Shown here piece after piece: positions 16,166 to 24,943 of a stretch of 32,314 nucleotides of DNA. The DNA lies in assembly GCA_016722285.1 (NCBI GenBank), contig JADKGI010000004.1, forward strand, positions 1-32,314. Reading direction: 5' to 3'. The translations under genes were made by a program, and so were the position numbers. Below the pieces are notes generated by a model. It was not told the origin of the DNA. It saw only the letters and a list, made by a program, of their open reading frames with translations, and did no database searches. The stretch comes from Saprospiraceae bacterium. GTDB lineage: Bacteria; Bacteroidota; Bacteroidia; Chitinophagales; Saprospiraceae. Position 1 is the first letter of the stretch. The number at the start of each line of letters is the position of its first letter.

Positions 16166-17590
16166 TTATTTGCCTTTTCCTTGGATTAAAACAAAGATTG
16201 TATAGAACATTATTTTAATATCTAGGCTCAATGACATATTTTCAATATACAGAATGTCAAATTTGAGTCTTTGGATCATTTGATCAATATTTGATGCATA
16301 TCCGTATTTGACTTGACCCCATGATGTGATGCCAGGCCTGACTTTGAGCAAATGCCTGTAATGCGGTGCCTGAAGTGATATCTCATTGATATAATATTTC
16401 CTTTCCGGACGTGGGCCTACTACTGACATATCACCGACCAGAACGTTATAAAATTGTGGTATTTCATCAAGCCTCCATTTTCTCATCACCTTTCCCCAAG
16501 GAGTTACTCTGTCATCATTGTCATTTGATAATTGAGGTCCATCCTTTTCAGCTTCATCATACATTGACCTAAATTTAATTATGTTAAATGGTTTGCCATT
16601 TAAGCCAATCCTTTCCTGTCTGTAAAATATTGAACCCTTTGAAGATAGTTTTACCTTTATTATTGTGTAAATGATGAATGGAGATAAAAAAATAAGTGCG
16701 AGTACACTTATTGAATAATCCATAAATCTCTTTATAACCTTCTGCCAGTTAGGCATCAATTCCTGATCTATTTCAATCAAAACAGCACCGTAAATATGAT
16801 TCATCTTTACGGTACCCAACATTATATCATAAGTGTCGGGGATTACCTTGATCAATATACTCTCCGAAAAATCAAATAAATCATCCAGGATGAGTTTTAA
16901 CTTGTTGTGTTCAGATGTTTCGATCGCAATGATAACTTCTTCAATTTTATTATTATTCAATATTTCCCTTAAATCCTGTATATTTCCTAATTTGGGTAAA
17001 TATTTTTCCAGAAAATTTTTGCTGCTCCCATTACTGTCCAGGAAACCCACAAAGCTGTGGCCCAAACTATATGGTCTTGAAATTATTTCATCATATAAAT
17101 CTACAGCATTCTTATCGCCCCCAATAATTAGAGTATTGTAAGTAACTTTTCCTTGCTTAAGCCTTTTGCTGGCAATGGTAAGAATGACCATTCTAACCAA
17201 AGATGTTATAGTAAAATGAATAGTGAAAAGTGAAATAAGTAAATAAATGTGGGAGGTAAACTTTAATGCATTATCATCCAATAATACGGTAAAAAATAAA
17301 AGGAGGGTACCAATAACTGATGTAAAAAAAGTACTTTTCAGGGTTTCCAATCTCGAGTACCGATATATATCCCGATACTTGTCAAAAATAGAATATAAAG
17401 TCATCCAAATAAGGGGAATAATCATAAGTCCTTGCCATAATTTTGGATCTTTTATTATTTCCCAAAAAGTTAAAACAGAAAATTCTATTTTCTTTCTGTA
17501 TATAAAAAACAGGAACCAGGCAATAAATGCAGAAAAATAATCTCCGGCCCTATATATCAAAAGTTCTGATTTACGTTGCTCCTGCATCAA
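16166..17590 (-). CDS. Polyprenyl glycosylphosphotransferase (initiating sugar transferase, WbaP/WcaJ type)
   Basis: This inner-membrane enzyme transfers a sugar-1-phosphate to undecaprenyl phosphate, the first step of exopolysaccharide, capsule or O-antigen assembly. The 474-residue product has several N-terminal membrane helices (about 15-35, 55-70, 85-135), a CoA-binding-like domain (about 150-260) and a further helix at about 290. The C-terminal catalytic domain shows FYRQERIGLNGKPFNIIKFR, WRLDEIPQFYNVL with the Asp-Glu pair, and VGPRPE, then PGITSWGQVKYGY. It is the last gene of the 16166-19709 operon and overlaps the lipoprotein gene by 4 bases. Confidence 0.95.
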   Translation of the reverse strand: MMQEQRKSELLIYRAGDYFSAFIAWFLFFIYRKKIEFSVLTFWEIIKDPKLWQGLMIIPLIWMTLYSIFDKYRDIYRYSRLETLKSTFFTSVIGTLLLFFTVLLDDNALKFTSHIYLLISLFTIHFTITSLVRMVILTIASKRLKQGKVTYNTLIIGGDKNAVDLYDEIISRPYSLGHSFVGFLDSNGSSKNFLEKYLPKLGNIQDLREILNNNKIEEVIIAIETSEHNKLKLILDDLFDFSESILIKVIPDTYDIMLGTVKMNHIYGAVLIEIDQELMPNWQKVIKRFMDYSISVLALIFLSPFIIYTIIKVKLSSKGSIFYRQERIGLNGKPFNIIKFRSMYDEAEKDGPQLSNDNDDRVTPWGKVMRKWRLDEIPQFYNVLVGDMSVVGPRPERKYYINEISLQAPHYRHLLKVRPGITSWGQVKYGYASNIDQMIQRLKFDILYIENMSLSLDIKIMFYTIFVLIQGKGK

Positions 17591-18445
17591 AAATGAATGT
17601 GTTTAATGTTGTCTATGTATATTTTGGACTCATCGCCAAGACCGGTTTTTCGAAAAGAAAGCACAATGTTATATTCATTGTAATCACTGGCTGATAATTT
17701 ATCAGTAAGATTTACGTAGATCTTATTCCATGTCTCCTTTGCAGGAATATACAGGGCATAGTCTATCCGGATTATATTTCCTGAAATTTTAGCCACGCCG
17801 ACAGCTATTTCTCCCTGGCCTCTATAATCCAACTCAAGATAGCTTTTACCTCTGGCATTCTCCCCATTTTTTATTCTATTTGAACAGCCTGTCTCTAAAA
17901 TAAGATTATTATTTGTAAGGCTGATGAGAGCAGATTTATTTCCTATGGTTGCAAACTGGTCAGAGAGATGGTTAAAAATGATTGAGGCTGACCATCGAAA
18001 GCAATGGTAAAACAATTCCCCGTTTCAAAGCTCTCATTAATGGGAATTTTAGCATTTGAAATATATTGAAAATCCAGAGGTATGCTAATTATTTCATTTG
18101 GTGATGCTTTAATTACTTTCTCCAATGATTTATAAAATGGATAAAATACAGGTTGGTCATTCATCCCATTATCTCTGATTCCTGCTAAAATAGTTATTTC
18201 AGATGACGAGTCAGAAAATTCAATCGGAACTAAAGCTGGCAGTGGGAAAATACCAATAATTTGCCCCCTGTCAAATACCCAGACATCCGTAATTTTGTGT
18301 GTATCCAATGAATTACTGGCTGGAAGATTTACTGAAGGATTTTTAAATCCAGATAAAAAGGCACAGGCCTTTCACTGTCCAGCAAATTGCAGGAAGCTAA
18401 AATGATGATTAACCCAAATAAAGATGCTTTTTGACTATTATGCAT
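17587..18445 (-). pseudogene. Putative lipoprotein of unknown function, two frameshifts
   Basis: Translation from ATG at 18445 gives MHNSQKASLFGLIIILASCN, a lipoprotein signal with the lipobox Cys at residue 19. This start overlaps the upstream Gfo/Idh stop by 8 bases, typical of coupled genes. The frame breaks at about 18338-18350 in an A/T run and continues as NPSVNLPASNSLDTHKITDV. A second break at about 17950-17970 joins FLTISLT to DQFATIGNKSALISL, and the end is KIYIDNIKHIHF. The product would be about 285 residues. The C-terminal half, with LELDYRGQGEIAVGV and IYIDNI, looks like a beta-sandwich carbohydrate-binding fold, but I cannot name the family. Its place beside an initiating sugar transferase suggests an envelope-polysaccharide role. 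Confidence 0.75.
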
Positions 18446-19403
18446 TATTATTTTTCATTTTCTCCTCAATTAAATGAGCGAGTTTCAAAGCTTTATATCC
18501 GTCTTCTATCGTTACTGAAACTGGTTTATTATTTACAATTGATTCATAAAAATCATTCAACTCGTCCTGAATAGCATTATTATGCATTATTTCAGGTGTT
18601 TCAACTATTATTCTTTTTTTTCCATTGTTTGTGTTTAGAGTCATTCCGCTAAAATTGTCAGCCTCATTGTCCTCTTGAATTTTTATAACCTGCGCATTTT
18701 TTTGTAGAAAATCAAGGCTTATATAAGCATCTCTTTGAAATAATCTTATTTTTCTCATATTCTTCATACTTACCCTGCTGGCTGTGAGGTTTGCTACGGC
18801 TCCTCCTTCGAACTCAATTCTGGCATTACAAATGTCCGGGGTATTGCTGACAATACAGATTCCGTTAGCCCTTACATCAATAATTTTTGCCCTGATCAGA
18901 CTCAACACTATATCAATATCGTGTATCATAAGGTCAAGGACGACTGAAACGTCTGTACCTCTTGGATTAAACATGGCTAACCTGTGCGCTTCTATAAATC
19001 CCGGATTAATATCAATGTCTTTTAATGACGTAATTGCCGGGTTATATCTTTCAACATGGCCCACCTGAACTATTTTATTAAATTCAAAAGCTAATTGGGT
19101 AAGTTCTTCTGCCTGAATTAACGATTCTGTTAGAGGCTTTTCTATAAAAACGTGTTTGCCCTTACAAATTGCCTGCTTTGCAATTTCATGATGAAAAATA
19201 GTTGGACTGACAATATCCACAGCGTCAACTGAATCAAGCAATTCATCAAAAGAATTGAATGAATGGACACCAAAAGCCGATTGCACATCCTTTCTGATAT
19301 TTTCATCAGGATCATAAAAACCTGAAAGTTCAAACTCTGTGTTTAACAAACACTTTAAGTGAATTTTTCCTAAATGGCCAACGCCTGCAAGTCCGATTCT
19401 CAA
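18438..19403 (-). CDS. Gfo/Idh/MocA-family oxidoreductase
   Basis: The 321-residue product has an N-terminal NAD(P)-binding domain (MRIGLAGVGHLGKIH), the catalytic Lys motif VFIEKPL at about 91-97, VGHVERYNPAI at about 117-127 and the second-domain motif LMIHDIDIVL with the conserved His. The order fits sugar-nucleotide or sugar dehydrogenases. It is intact, unlike the paralogue at 5031-6014. The neighbours (lipoprotein and glycosylphosphotransferase) suggest it supplies a modified sugar for a surface polymer; that is inference. Confidence 0.92.
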   Translation of the reverse strand: MRIGLAGVGHLGKIHLKCLLNTEFELSGFYDPDENIRKDVQSAFGVHSFNSFDELLDSVDAVDIVSPTIFHHEIAKQAICKGKHVFIEKPLTESLIQAEELTQLAFEFNKIVQVGHVERYNPAITSLKDIDINPGFIEAHRLAMFNPRGTDVSVVLDLMIHDIDIVLSLIRAKIIDVRANGICIVSNTPDICNARIEFEGGAVANLTASRVSMKNMRKIRLFQRDAYISLDFLQKNAQVIKIQEDNEADNFSGMTLNTNNGKKRIIVETPEIMHNNAIQDELNDFYESIVNNKPVSVTIEDGYKALKLAHLIEEKMKNNNA

Positions 19404-19412
19404 AGTTATCTG

Positions 19413-19709
19413 TTATAAATTATTAATAATAAATCCCATAATGGTAATTAATGCGATCAAAATTATAGCAATCAATATAGATTTTTTAATATGACTTGTA
19501 AATCCCAGGATTTCTCTTGTGAATTTTGGGTATTTCGTGAGTACTTCTCTTTCCATTTTTTTTGAGTTGAAAATATGGGTCGAGTCAAACTCTATTTTGT
19601 TTTGTACCAATACTTTATATATTTTTAAAACTTTTACCCTAAAGTATATATTAAGAAACAATAAAGCCAAAAATATTCCAATTATTAAAAAAAATACTAA
19701 ATCTGCCAT
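19413..19709 (-). CDS. Small membrane protein of unknown function
   Basis: The 98-residue product has one hydrophobic helix near each end (about 4-24 and 75-96), separated by a charged loop with KMEREVLTKYPKFTREI. I do not recognise a family. It starts the minus-strand operon, 9 bases ahead of the Gfo/Idh gene. A TAnnTTTG-like element (TAGCTTTG on the minus strand, 19742-19735) lies about 30 bases upstream. Confidence 0.75.
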   Translation of the reverse strand: MADLVFFLIIGIFLALLFLNIYFRVKVLKIYKVLVQNKIEFDSTHIFNSKKMEREVLTKYPKFTREILGFTSHIKKSILIAIILIALITIMGFIINNL

Positions 19710-19734
19710 CTATCTATATCCGGTATAAAGTGCG

Positions 19735-19742
19735 CAAAGCTA
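19735..19742 (-). promoter_or_regulatory. Possible -7 element (TAGCTTTG) for the envelope-polysaccharide operon
   Basis: CAAAGCTA on the plus strand reads TAGCTTTG on the minus strand and fits TAnnTTTG. No TTG lies at the standard spacing. Confidence 0.3.
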
Positions 19743-19897
19743 CTAAAAATAAATTCCTAAAAATTTAAAAAATAAAACTCAACCAGTAAATAATATTGCA
19801 TTTCTCATAACCTAACATCCATTGTCTAGACCTGGTATTAATATTTGTCCAATTTCAACAAAAAATTAAATAAAATTGCCTGCGTTTTCATAATAAT

Positions 19898-20702
19898 TCA
19901 TCGAGACCTTTGTCTTATGGCTTCAAAAATCAAAATTGCCGCACTCACCGAAACATTTAGTGAATCAATCTGCCCTTTCATAGGAATAACTAATTTTGCA
20001 TCGGCCGAATTTATCCATTCTTGGCTCAAACCTGAAGATTCTGTTCCCACTACTATAGCGGTGGGGCCTTTAAAATCATACTTATAACATGAAACAGAAT
20101 CAGGGTCAGGAATGGCGCAATAAATTCTTATTTTACGTTCTTTAAGAAAAGTAATAATTTGGGACGAACTACCGATAGCAACCTGGTTAGTAAAAACAGT
20201 GCCGACACTGGACCTGATAATGTTAGGATTATATATATCGGTATTGGGATTTGCTAACATAAATAAGTCAACACCTGCTGCATCTGCTGTTCGAAGTAAT
20301 GCACCGATATTGCCTGGTTTTTCTGGCGCTTCAGCCACCAGAATCAATGGATCTGGCTTATCAATTTCAATCTGATTTATCAGAAGTTCTTTGCTTCTAA
20401 ATATTCCTATCACTCCTTCAGTCCCCTCTCTGTAAGCAATTTTATTATATACAAGATTGGTTACCTCTATCATTTCTACTTCAAATAATATATTTCCATA
20501 TAAATCAAGAAGTGAGTTATATCACTATAGTTGGATTAAAAATAATTGTATTGGGTATATATCCACCTTTCAAGGCCAATAAAATCTCTTTTTTTCCTTC
20601 GATAACAAAAGTGGCAGAATCCTTACGGGCCTTTGATTTATCACAAAGCTGAACTATTTTTTTAATAAGTGGGTTGACAGGGCTGGTAATTGATTTAACC
20701 AT
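19898..20702 (-). pseudogene. SpoU/TrmH-family RNA 2'-O-methyltransferase with one frameshift
   Basis: This family methylates ribose 2'-OH in rRNA or tRNA and uses a SPOUT knot. The N-terminal substrate-binding part (KSITSPVNPLIKKIVQL, then FVIEGKKEILLAL) lies in 20517-20702. The rest lies in another frame from about 20510 (SLLDLYGNILFEVEMIEV). The three SPOUT motifs are present: PEKPGNIGALLRTADAAG, IVVGTESSGLS and IPMKGQIDSLNVSVSAAI. A single indel at about 20515 would restore about 267 residues, the usual family length. The gene is otherwise well kept, so an assembly error is plausible. Confidence 0.87.
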
Positions 20703-20733
20703 TAAATTCTACTAAGTTTTTTTATTTCCAACA

Positions 20734-20741
20734 CAAAAGTA
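20734..20741 (-). promoter_or_regulatory. Possible -7 element (TACTTTTG) for the RNA methyltransferase gene
   Basis: CAAAAGTA on the plus strand reads TACTTTTG on the minus strand, 32 bases from the start codon. It fits TAnnTTTG, but the upstream half of the promoter is not clear. Confidence 0.35.
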
Positions 20742-20862
20742 GCAAAAATGCAGGAAAAACTATTCTTAGATAATTACGGCATTATTATTAATATTGTGCC
20801 TATTATAAAATCATGCTTAATATCTTACTTTCCAATTTATTTAACACTTTAAGCTAAACAAA

Positions 20863-22032
20863 ATGAATCTTGATGATATTATCACACATTTGGGAGAAAA
20901 CAGGGATCAATATTTTTATTCTATAGCACCTCCCATTATCCAAACAAGTAATTTTGCATTCCAATCAATTGAAGAATTGCGTAAAGCATTTGCAAATGAA
21001 CTCACCCACCACATATATACCAGAGGCAATAACCCAACAGTAGCCATTTTGCGCAAGAAACTGGCTGCCCTTGAGCATACTGATGATGCTCTGGTGGTGG
21101 GAAGCGGAGCAGCTGCTGTCTCAGCTTCGATCATGTCTATGGTAAAAACCGGCGATCACATCATCTGTGTTCAAAAACCATATTCATGGACTTACAAGCT
21201 GATTTCGAAGCTTTTATTCCGCTTTGGTGTGGAATATACATTTGTTGACGGAAGACACATTACTGAAATTGAATCTGCAATCAGACCTAACACAAAATTG
21301 CTCTACCTTGAGAGCCCAAATACTTTGACTTTTGAAATCCAGGATTTAAAAGCTTGTGCTGCCTTAGGAAAAAAGCATAACATAACAACAGTTATTGACA
21401 ACAGTCATGCATCCCCTATATTTCAGAATCCTGCTGATTTTGGTATTGACATAATTATTCATTCAGCAACAAAGTATATAAACGGCCACAGTGATGTTGT
21501 AGCTGGCGTTATTTGTTCAAGCCATGAGATAATAAAGATTATTTTTGAGTCAGAGCTCATGACACTTGGACTTACTATTTCGCCGCATGATGCGGCTTTG
21601 ATTATCAGAGGATTGCGCACCCTTGATTTAAGAGTAAGAAGAAGTGACTTGAGTGGAAGGATCATAGCAGATTGGCTATACAATCACCCAAAGATTGAAA
21701 AAGTATATTTCCCACTACATCCATTATTTGAACAGTATGAATTGGCATCCAGTCAAATGTCAGGATGCGGAGGACTTATTACATTTAAATTGAAAGCCGA
21801 AACTAAAGATCAGGTATTAAAATTTGTCAGTTCCATAAAAAGATTTCTTATGGCAGTTTCCTGGGGCGGGTACGAATCCTTGATGATGCCGAGTATTGCA
21901 TTTCATGATATTCGCGGAATTCCGGACTCTCCCATACATTGGAGTATGATCAGATTATATATCGGACTTGAAACACCGGAATATTTAATAGAAGATCTTT
22001 CCTTGGCTTTGGATCAAGTAAAGCCTGACTAA
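20863..22032 (+). CDS. PLP-dependent Cys/Met metabolism enzyme (cystathionine gamma-synthase/lyase family)
   Basis: The 389-residue product is a fold-type I PLP enzyme of the trans-sulfuration family. It shows YTRGNNPT (51-58), the phosphate-binding SGAAAV (81-86), VIDNSHASP with the ring-binding Asp179, and the Schiff-base Lys204 in SATKYINGHSD. Its end has SWGGYESLMMPS and IRLYIGLETPEYLIEDL, also typical. The family covers cystathionine synthases and lyases, methionine gamma-lyase and O-acetylhomoserine sulfhydrylase; sequence alone does not decide among them. The usual NTxxTP after the Asp is altered to NSHASP. It converges on the acyl-CoA dehydrogenase gene with a 4-base overlap. Confidence 0.92.
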   Translation: MNLDDIITHLGENRDQYFYSIAPPIIQTSNFAFQSIEELRKAFANELTHHIYTRGNNPTVAILRKKLAALEHTDDALVVGSGAAAVSASIMSMVKTGDHIICVQKPYSWTYKLISKLLFRFGVEYTFVDGRHITEIESAIRPNTKLLYLESPNTLTFEIQDLKACAALGKKHNITTVIDNSHASPIFQNPADFGIDIIIHSATKYINGHSDVVAGVICSSHEIIKIIFESELMTLGLTISPHDAALIIRGLRTLDLRVRRSDLSGRIIADWLYNHPKIEKVYFPLHPLFEQYELASSQMSGCGGLITFKLKAETKDQVLKFVSSIKRFLMAVSWGGYESLMMPSIAFHDIRGIPDSPIHWSMIRLYIGLETPEYLIEDLSLALDQVKPD

Positions 22033-23174
22033 TTATCTTTAAGAATATTGCGGCTAATAACCAATTTTTGGATTTCAGATGTACCTTCTCCGATGGTGCA
22101 TAGTTTTGAATCCCGAAAGTATTTTTCCACTGGGAAATCTTTGGTATATCCATACCCACCAAATATCTGGACTGCATCCGTTGCCACCTGAACACAAATT
22201 TCTGAGGCATAATATTTAGCCATAGCAGATTCGGTGGTTACGGGTTTATTATTATTTTTAAGATGAGCAGCTTTCCTTACCAAAAGTTCTGCGGCTTGAA
22301 TTTTTGTTGCCATATCAGCAAGTTTAAACGCTATAGCCTGAAAATTTGCAATCGGATGTCCGAACTGCTCCCTTTCTTTAGCATATTTCACCGAAGCTTC
22401 GTAAGCTCCCTTTGCAATACCAAGTGACAATGCCGCAATACTTATTCTACCGCCATCCAATATTTTCATAGCTTGTATAAATCCCTCTCCCACTTTCCCT
22501 AAAACCTGTGATTTATGTACTCGGCAATTTTCAAATATCATTTCTGCAGTTTCCGAAGCTCTCATGCCAAGTTTGTTTTCTTTTTTTCCGGCAGAAAAAC
22601 CCTGTACTCCCCTTTCTACAATAAAAGCGGTTATTCCGCGACTGTCAAGTAATTCACCTGTTCTTGCAAGGACTACTGCGATATCTCCTGATTTTCCATG
22701 GGTAATCCAATTTTTGGACCCATTTATTACCCAGTGATCGCCATCTTCAACAGCAATACATTTCATTCGCAAAGCGTCGGATCCTGTATTTGATTCTGTA
22801 AGCCCCCAAGCTCCAATGTAATGACCCGATGAAAGCTTCGGTAAATATTTTAGTTTTTGCTGTTCGTTCCCAAATGATAAAATATGGCCTGTACAAAGGC
22901 TATTGTGAGCAGCAACGCTCAACCCTATAGATCCGCATACTTTCGATATTTCAACTAAGATACTAACATACTCTTGATATCCTAATCCTGAACCTCCATA
23001 TTCCTGAGGGACAAATACCCCCAAAAATCCGAGTTCACCAAGAGCTTTCATAGTATCCAAAGGAAAATATTGAGCTTCATCCCACTCCATAACAAAAGGC
23101 AATATATTTTGTTGGGCAAATTGTTTTGCTGCTTCCTCGATCATCTGGAGATTGTCAATTGTATCTGTATGCAT
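22029..23174 (-). CDS. Acyl-CoA dehydrogenase
   Basis: The 381-residue FAD enzyme makes a trans-2 double bond in acyl-CoA, the first step of beta-oxidation or of branched-chain amino acid breakdown. It has the three-domain layout with WGLTESNTGSDA (FAD and substrate binding, about 124-135), MRASETAEMIFENC, EREQFGHPIANFQAI and the C-terminal FGGYGYTKDFPVEKYFRD. The catalytic Glu lies in IGEGTSEIQ (about 366). Its start is 23 bases from the second copy of the 79-bp palindromic repeat. Confidence 0.95.
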   Translation of the reverse strand: MHTDTIDNLQMIEEAAKQFAQQNILPFVMEWDEAQYFPLDTMKALGELGFLGVFVPQEYGGSGLGYQEYVSILVEISKVCGSIGLSVAAHNSLCTGHILSFGNEQQKLKYLPKLSSGHYIGAWGLTESNTGSDALRMKCIAVEDGDHWVINGSKNWITHGKSGDIAVVLARTGELLDSRGITAFIVERGVQGFSAGKKENKLGMRASETAEMIFENCRVHKSQVLGKVGEGFIQAMKILDGGRISIAALSLGIAKGAYEASVKYAKEREQFGHPIANFQAIAFKLADMATKIQAAELLVRKAAHLKNNNKPVTTESAMAKYYASEICVQVATDAVQIFGGYGYTKDFPVEKYFRDSKLCTIGEGTSEIQKLVISRNILKDN

Positions 23175-23197
23175 ATTTAAGATATTATCGAATTAGA

Positions 23198-23276
23198 GTA
23201 ATAGTTTAACCAGGATGAATTTCTATCAAAAAATGACAATTTTTCGTGATTAGCAAGCATACAACTAAACAATTAC
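23198..23276. repeat. 79-bp imperfect palindromic repeat, copy B
   Basis: It is the second copy of the element at 4043-4121, gap-free and in the same orientation. Its end repeats are GTAATAGTTTAAC (23198-23210) and ACTAAACAATTAC (23264-23276), with 10 of 13 complementary. The best-kept parts are the first ten bases and the block AATTTC.ATCAAAAAATG. It lies between the acyl-CoA dehydrogenase (minus) and the flavoprotein (plus). Confidence 0.8.
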
Positions 23277-23361
23277 GATTTAGAAACGAAGCATAAAGAT
23301 AAATGTTTTAAAAATTTGGGATTTTATCCACTCCCTTAATTATTATGGGCATTTATTGTTT

Positions 23362-23369
23362 TAGTTTTG
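23362..23369 (+). promoter_or_regulatory. Possible -7 element (TAGTTTTG) for the COG2509 gene
   Basis: TAGTTTTG fits TAnnTTTG and lies 20 bases before the ATG at 23390 but downstream of the alternative ATG at 23345. It therefore favours the later start. The upstream TTG half is not found at 17-23 bases. Confidence 0.4.
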
Positions 23370-23389
23370 CAGACAGATATAATCTAATA

Positions 23390-24943
23390 ATGGTCAAACA
23401 AGTAGAAATCAAGGTTTTTCCTGATCAGGTAAATGATGACAATTATATATTAAACCTTCAGGATATGCTTTTGAAAGGAACAAGTGGTAAAGTCTTCGAT
23501 AGGATACTTACCAGAAAATCAATAGATGCCAGAGGAAAAAGACCCATATTTTTATTGCGCTATGATATCTATATAGATGAACAATTTACGAAAACTGAAT
23601 TAGTTTCAAATAGCTTTAAACATGTCGAAGATGGTACTCCTATAATCATTGTCGGTTCAGGACCTGCAGGTTATTTTGCGGCGTTAGAATGTCTTGCTAC
23701 CGGTTTTAAACCTGTCATATTGGAGAGAGGAAAGGATGTCAGAGAGCGGCGTAGAGACCTCAGAGCTATACAACAATTAGGGTTTGTAAATCCGGATTCC
23801 AATTATTGTTTTGGCGAAGGTGGAGCTGGAACTTTCAGCGATGGCAAATTATACACCAGATCTCATAAAAGAGGAACGGTTGACAAAGTATTGCGATTGC
23901 TGGTAGAACATGGGGCAGATGAAGATATTCTTGTTGACTCTCATCCTCACATCGGGAGTAACAAACTACCCGTCATCATTGAAAACATAAGAAATACCAT
24001 TGAGAAATATGGTGGGGAAGTTCATTTTAATCATAGAGTCACCGATATAATCATAAACGACTCTTGTATAAGTGGCGTTATGTGTGGAAGTCAGGTTTTT
24101 CTCTCAGAATCTGTGGTGCTTGCAACAGGTCATTCAGCAAGAGACATTTACAACCTTTTGAATAACAAAGGTATTATAATCGAAGCTAAGTCGTTTGCAC
24201 TCGGGTTAAGAATAGAGCACAAGCAGTCATATATTGACAAAGTCCAATACCATCAGGAAGTCCGTGAACCAAATCTTCCCGCCAGTGCTTATAATGTTGT
24301 ATCTCAAATAGGTGGAAAAGGTGTTTTCTCATTTTGTATGTGTCCCGGAGGTTTGATTGTTCCGGCCAGTACTTCACCAGGTGAAATCGTTGTAAACGGA
24401 ATGTCTTTATCCCGTAGGGACAGCCCTTATGCCAATTCAGGGTTTGTTACTTCTATTGACCTGGATGAATTAGCTTTATATGGCTATCTTGGTGAGTTTG
24501 CCGCTTTGGATTTTCAAGCTGAAATAGAACATAAAATGTTTAATGCAGGCGATGGGTCACAAAAAGCGCCAGCACAAAGAGTCCAAGATTTCGTTGAAGG
24601 GGTTGTTTCAAGTGAATTAAACGAAACATCATACATACCTGGATTAATTTCTGCTCCGCTCCATACAATCCTTCCCTCTTTTGTTTACCAAAGACTAAGA
24701 TTGGGCTTGATAGAAATAAATAAAAAAATGAAAGGATACCTTACTAACCAAGCAAATATTATTGGAGTAGAAAGCAGGACTTCGTCCCCAATTAGAATAC
24801 CCCGTAATCCTGCTAATTATTGTCATCCTGATATCAAAGGCTTGTATCCATGTGGTGAAGGAGCCGGATATGCAGGCGGAATTATATCTGCTGCGATGGA
24901 TGGTCAAAATGTAATAAGAGCTGTCAAAATCAATGTTGGATAA
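23390..24943 (+). CDS. FAD-dependent dehydrogenase of the COG2509 type
   Basis: The product, 517 residues from this start, has a short N-terminal domain (MVKQVEIKVFPDQV, about 1-80) and then the dinucleotide-binding IIIVGSGPAGYFAALE (about 85-100) with ILERG at the end of the second strand. Further landmarks are CFGEGGAGTFSDGKLYT, VVLATGHSARDIY and the closing YPCGEGAGYAGGIISAAMDG. These match the family of uncharacterised NAD(FAD)-utilising dehydrogenases; its substrate is unknown. An in-frame ATG 45 bases earlier (23345) is possible, but the added 15 residues look unrelated and a -7 element sits between the two starts. It converges with a 14-base overlap on yihY. Confidence 0.9.
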   Translation: MVKQVEIKVFPDQVNDDNYILNLQDMLLKGTSGKVFDRILTRKSIDARGKRPIFLLRYDIYIDEQFTKTELVSNSFKHVEDGTPIIIVGSGPAGYFAALECLATGFKPVILERGKDVRERRRDLRAIQQLGFVNPDSNYCFGEGGAGTFSDGKLYTRSHKRGTVDKVLRLLVEHGADEDILVDSHPHIGSNKLPVIIENIRNTIEKYGGEVHFNHRVTDIIINDSCISGVMCGSQVFLSESVVLATGHSARDIYNLLNNKGIIIEAKSFALGLRIEHKQSYIDKVQYHQEVREPNLPASAYNVVSQIGGKGVFSFCMCPGGLIVPASTSPGEIVVNGMSLSRRDSPYANSGFVTSIDLDELALYGYLGEFAALDFQAEIEHKMFNAGDGSQKAPAQRVQDFVEGVVSSELNETSYIPGLISAPLHTILPSFVYQRLRLGLIEINKKMKGYLTNQANIIGVESRTSSPIRIPRNPANYCHPDIKGLYPCGEGAGYAGGIISAAMDGQNVIRAVKINVG

